The notes under the pieces are model-generated. The model was not told where the DNA came from and did no database searches. It saw nothing but the letters and a program-made list of their open reading frames with translations. Shown here in pieces: positions 61,523 through 64,000 of a stretch of 64,000 nucleotides of DNA. Numbering within the stretch: position 1 is the first letter of the stretch; every line of letters begins with the position of its first letter. Source of the DNA: Shimia sp. R9_2 (lineage in GTDB: Bacteria; Pseudomonadota; Alphaproteobacteria; Rhodobacterales; Rhodobacteraceae); the NCBI RefSeq assembly GCF_017743735.1, contig NZ_JAGHRO010000001.1, positions 620,001 to 684,000 on the forward strand. The letters are read 5' to 3'. The position numbers were made by a program, and so were the translations under genes.

Positions 61523-61969
61523 TTAGGGCAGGGTGCTTGTCAGCACATAGCGCAGGATCTCAACCACCTGCTTTGGCTCCTCAGCCACCGCGAGAGCGGC
61601 TGCGTGCACCTCTTTAAGTGCGTGCTGCTGATCCGGCATCGAGAGAACAATGATGGATTTGCCCAATGCGGCTGCATAGCCCGCATCAAAGGCGGCGTTC
61701 CATTGGCGGTATTTCTCGCCAAAGCGCACCACCACCACATCAGCGTCTTCGATGCCTTTGCGCGTGCGAATGGCGTTCACCATCGCGCCCTTGTGGTCGT
61801 GCCAGTATTTGTTCTCTTCCGCGCCCAGAATGGCCACGCCGCAATCATCGCTTGCCGCGTGATCCGTAACAGGGCTGTTGAACCGCACATCCAGATCTGC
61901 GGCCCCTTCGGTGATTTGTTCGCGCCAATCGGTGTGAATTTCGCCGGACAGATAGACGTTCAATGCCAT
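61523..61969 (-). CDS. YtoQ-family protein
   Basis: A 148-residue protein with NVYLSGEIHTDWREQITEGA near the start, HDHKGAMVNAIRTRKGIEDA and VVVVRFGEKYRQWNAAFDAG, matching YtoQ, a family distantly like nucleoside 2-deoxyribosyltransferases. Its reaction is not established. Single gene, convergent with the GST. Confidence 0.82.
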   Translation of the reverse strand: MALNVYLSGEIHTDWREQITEGAADLDVRFNSPVTDHAASDDCGVAILGAEENKYWHDHKGAMVNAIRTRKGIEDADVVVVRFGEKYRQWNAAFDAGYAAALGKSIIVLSMPDQQHALKEVHAAALAVAEEPKQVVEILRYVLTSTLP

Positions 61970-62061
61970 TGGAAAGCTCCCTCAGTGTTTGGCTGTTCAT
62001 AGCCTGAGAAACCTCTATCTCCAATCCCGCTTTCCGGCGAAGCAGTTTCAGATCAGGCCAA

Positions 62062-62694
62062 TCAAAGCTTGCGCGTCACCAGATACCGGCTTGGTGGATC
62101 CACCGGGAAATTTCCACTTTCTATGATGTCAAAGCCGGCTTCGGTGATCATGGTTTCCAACTCCGCGATGGAGAAGAAGCGCACAAAGGGGGCTTTGCCA
62201 AAGAACTGCAGCAACGGAATGGCGCGTTTCATGACACGGAACTTCAGAGATTTCATGTTCTCGTTGAGACATGGTGTTTTAGAGATGAACAAGCCGCCGG
62301 GTTTGAGCCGTTTGGCAACTGCAGAGATCGAAGTCTCGGTGTCGTCCAAAAGATGTAGCAGGTTATGTGCCATAACCACATCAAACGGTCCTTCAGGGGC
62401 ATTTTCCGGAGTGGCCTGCGCAAGTCTGATATTGTTCGCACCCGCTTCCGCCACACGATCGCGCGCAATTTCCAGCATCCCGCCTGACACATCACTTGCC
62501 ACCATCTCGGCAACAGCATCTGCCAGTTTGATTGCGGTGGAGCCGGTTCCGCAGCCCAATTCCAGCGCCACATCCGTGTCTTTCAGGTATGATCGTGTGC
62601 GCCCCAGCGTGTACTCATAAGCCTGCATGTCCCCAATCGGTGATTTTGCATATTTCTGTGCGATTCCGTCCCAAAACTTTGCGGTTGCTTGCAT
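62062..62694 (-). CDS. Class I SAM-dependent methyltransferase
   Basis: A 210-residue methyltransferase of unknown substrate. The SAM-binding motif is VALELGCGTGSTAIKLAD near residue 48, with VASDVSGGMLEIARDRV, the catalytic-region NAPEGPFDVVMAHNLLHLL and AKRLKPGGLFISKTPCL. The C-terminus (FFGKAPFVRFFSIAELETMI, ending PPSRYLVTRKL) resembles small-molecule or ubiquinone/menaquinone-type methyltransferases. ATG 62694 lies 7 nt behind AAAGGAG. It is divergent from a LysR gene that may control it. Confidence 0.85.
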   Translation of the reverse strand: MQATAKFWDGIAQKYAKSPIGDMQAYEYTLGRTRSYLKDTDVALELGCGTGSTAIKLADAVAEMVASDVSGGMLEIARDRVAEAGANNIRLAQATPENAPEGPFDVVMAHNLLHLLDDTETSISAVAKRLKPGGLFISKTPCLNENMKSLKFRVMKRAIPLLQFFGKAPFVRFFSIAELETMITEAGFDIIESGNFPVDPPSRYLVTRKL

Positions 62695-62779
62695 GGTCAT
62701 ACTCCTTTTGAGCACAAAGTAGTCATGCGGAAATGCAAGATAAATTGCCGAAAATCGCAGTTATGATATACGAAAATGC

Positions 62780-63670
62780 ATGAATGGTCCGCTCGCCGCT
62801 TTTGATTGGAACCACATCCGCGCGTTTCTCAAGACCGCGGAGACAGGATCGTTGTCCGCAGCGGCGCGAGACTTGGGATTGACTCAGCCAACTTTGGGGC
62901 GGCAGGTGACCGCGCTTGAGACAGATCTCGGTGTGATGTTGTTTGAGCGCGTTGGGCGGGGGCTTTCGCTGACCTCAGCCGGAGCGGAACTGCTCGACCA
63001 TGTGCGTGCAATGGGAGAGGCGGCAGAGCGTGTGGCGCTCGCGGCCTCTGGTCAAAGCCAAACGATTGAAGGGCGCGTGGCCATCACCGCGTCAGATGTC
63101 TACTCCGCACATCTTCTGCCGCCGATCCTGAAAGAGCTGCAGTCCATGGCGCCCAAGCTGGTGATAGATGTCGTGGCTTCAGATGAGTTGCAGGATTTGA
63201 TGCGGCGCGAGGCGGATATCGCCATTCGTCATGTGCGTCCCGATCAGCCCGATCTTATTGCGCGACTGGTGCGCGAAGCGGAAGGGTTTTTCTATGCCTC
63301 AACGGACTATCTGGACCGGCGCGGTCGTCCAGAAGCCTTGGAGGACCTCAAGGCGCATGATTTTGTAGGCTCAGGCGATGTAGGCCGGATGCTGGAATAT
63401 CTGCATCCTCTGGGATTTCCGATTGCTCACAGCAATTTCCGGATCGGGTCTGAGAGTGGGTTGGTGGCATGGGAGCTGTGCAAACAAGGATTTGGCATCG
63501 CCCCTATGGCCGCTGAGGTGGCTGAGGTCACTGACGGGATCGAAAAGGTCCTGCCCAATATCGCGCCAATTGTCTTCCCGATCTGGCTCACGACACATCG
63601 CGAGTTGCACACCAGCCGCCGGATAAGATTGGTGTTTGACACGCTCGCCGAACATCTGGCGCGCGGCTAG
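62780..63670 (+). CDS. LysR-family transcriptional regulator
   Basis: A 296-residue regulator. Helix-turn-helix: NHIRAFLKTAETGSLSAAAR and DLGLTQPTLGRQVTALETDL; effector domain: AITASDVYSAHLLPPILKEL and EADIAIRHVRPDQPDLIARL, ending in a usual C-terminus. It is divergent from the methyltransferase gene with an 85-nt gap. Its stop overlaps the stop of the convergent GNAT gene by 4 nt. Confidence 0.9.
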   Translation: MNGPLAAFDWNHIRAFLKTAETGSLSAAARDLGLTQPTLGRQVTALETDLGVMLFERVGRGLSLTSAGAELLDHVRAMGEAAERVALAASGQSQTIEGRVAITASDVYSAHLLPPILKELQSMAPKLVIDVVASDELQDLMRREADIAIRHVRPDQPDLIARLVREAEGFFYASTDYLDRRGRPEALEDLKAHDFVGSGDVGRMLEYLHPLGFPIAHSNFRIGSESGLVAWELCKQGFGIAPMAAEVAEVTDGIEKVLPNIAPIVFPIWLTTHRELHTSRRIRLVFDTLAEHLARG

Positions 63671-64000
63671 GGTAACGCGCGCAGCATCCTAATACGGACG
63701 TCGTCACGCGAACTGATTTGCCAACCGTAGCGATCATAAAGCGTGACGTTTTCCGGCATCTGCGCATGCGTGGCCAAGGCGATTTCTGCACAGCCCGCCT
63801 CTGTCGCTTGGGTGATGGCAAAGAGAATGAGCTGCCCGCCGATGCCCCGCCCGCGTGCTTTGGGCGCGACAGCGACGTTCATCAAATGGGCTTGTGGTGG
63901 TGAGAGCGTGAGCATCAAAACCCCAAGCAGGTCTTCGTCTTCAAGAACCCAAACTTGGTTTGCAGCGATCGCATCCGCCACGCCGCCGGACACATCCGGC
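63667..64000 (-). CDS. GNAT-family N-acetyltransferase (5' end outside window)
   Basis: Only the C-terminal 111 residues are visible; the frame stays open to position 64000. The acetyl-CoA-binding motif is MNVAVAPKARGRGIGGQLIL, and NVTLYDRYGWQISSRDDVR near the end fits the family. The segment NQVWVLEDEDLLGVLMLTL matches the usual middle of such proteins, so about 40 N-terminal residues are probably missing. A GTG at 63993 is not taken as the start. Substrate unknown. Confidence 0.85.
   Translation of the reverse strand, partial: PDVSGGVADAIAANQVWVLEDEDLLGVLMLTLSPPQAHLMNVAVAPKARGRGIGGQLILFAITQATEAGCAEIALATHAQMPENVTLYDRYGWQISSRDDVRIRMLRALP

Overview
The window looks like chromosomal DNA of a marine alphaproteobacterium of the Roseobacter group (Rhodobacteraceae). 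This rests on gene content rather than on a marker gene: a malyl-CoA/beta-methylmalyl-CoA lyase, a DUF3035 (BamF-type) lipoprotein, an FYDLN-acid protein (TIGR02300), an SDHAF4-like protein, COQ9, a TTT-type transporter, a quaternary-amine ABC importer and a DUF1611/epimerase D-glutamate module, all in GC-rich DNA. No integrase, transposase, phage gene or CRISPR array was seen. This is mostly core and niche-adaptation sequence rather than an island.

Layout. 1-10 kb: the 5' part of polA (runs off the left edge), two unlinked saccharopine enzymes for lysine breakdown, a TetR/quinone-reductase divergent pair with three matching operator-like dyads, a DUF3775 protein, mutL-rmuC with overlapping stop and start codons, and a class III aminotransferase under a perfect 18-bp palindrome. 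10.5-16.7 kb: a tripartite tricarboxylate transporter (tctCBA) divergent from its two-component system (tctD-tctE), which overlaps a gene for a periplasmic binding protein that probably has a sensory job. 16.7-18.7 kb: a phosphodiester glycosidase coupled to rbfA, and dapB. 19-23.2 kb: a betaine/TMAO-type ABC importer. 23.2-24.8 kb: a structured, repeat-rich intergenic region followed by an apparently CadC-like protein (cytoplasmic winged-helix-like domain, one membrane helix, periplasmic helical repeats). 24.8-34 kb: sdhE-partner SDHAF4, rsmB, a heparinase II/III-like protein, purH, lspA, a BamF-like lipoprotein and an active/inactive M16 peptidase pair. 34-38 kb: a lone capsule-type glycosyltransferase behind a membrane GGDEF-EAL protein, tRNA-Ala(GGC) and the FYDLN-acid protein. 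38-45 kb: YgjP-type protease, GntR regulator, an MFS exporter with a His-rich tail, accA, AraC-GyrI regulator, LysE/Lrp pair and mcl1. 45.5-48.5 kb: dgcN-dgcA-dat, a D-amino-acid/D-glutamate catabolic cluster. 48.6-55.5 kb: ferric-reductase-like flavocytochrome, quinone oxidoreductase, COQ9, rpsU, a membrane class III nucleotide cyclase and a DEAD-box helicase. 55.8-64 kb: two GSTs, Lrp-ald, two LysR regulators, DUF1330, MscS, YtoQ, a methyltransferase and a GNAT protein cut by the right edge.

Common theme: uptake and breakdown of small nitrogen- and carbon-containing solutes (lysine, D-amino acids, alanine, quaternary amines, carboxylates), each with a local regulator and often a visible operator-like dyad. 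The most unusual parts, in my reading, are the TctDE operon with a binding-protein partner, the membrane-anchored regulator with its structured upstream region, and the D-amino-acid transaminase attached to the DgcN/DgcA route. All functional assignments come from motif recognition by eye; no database search was run.
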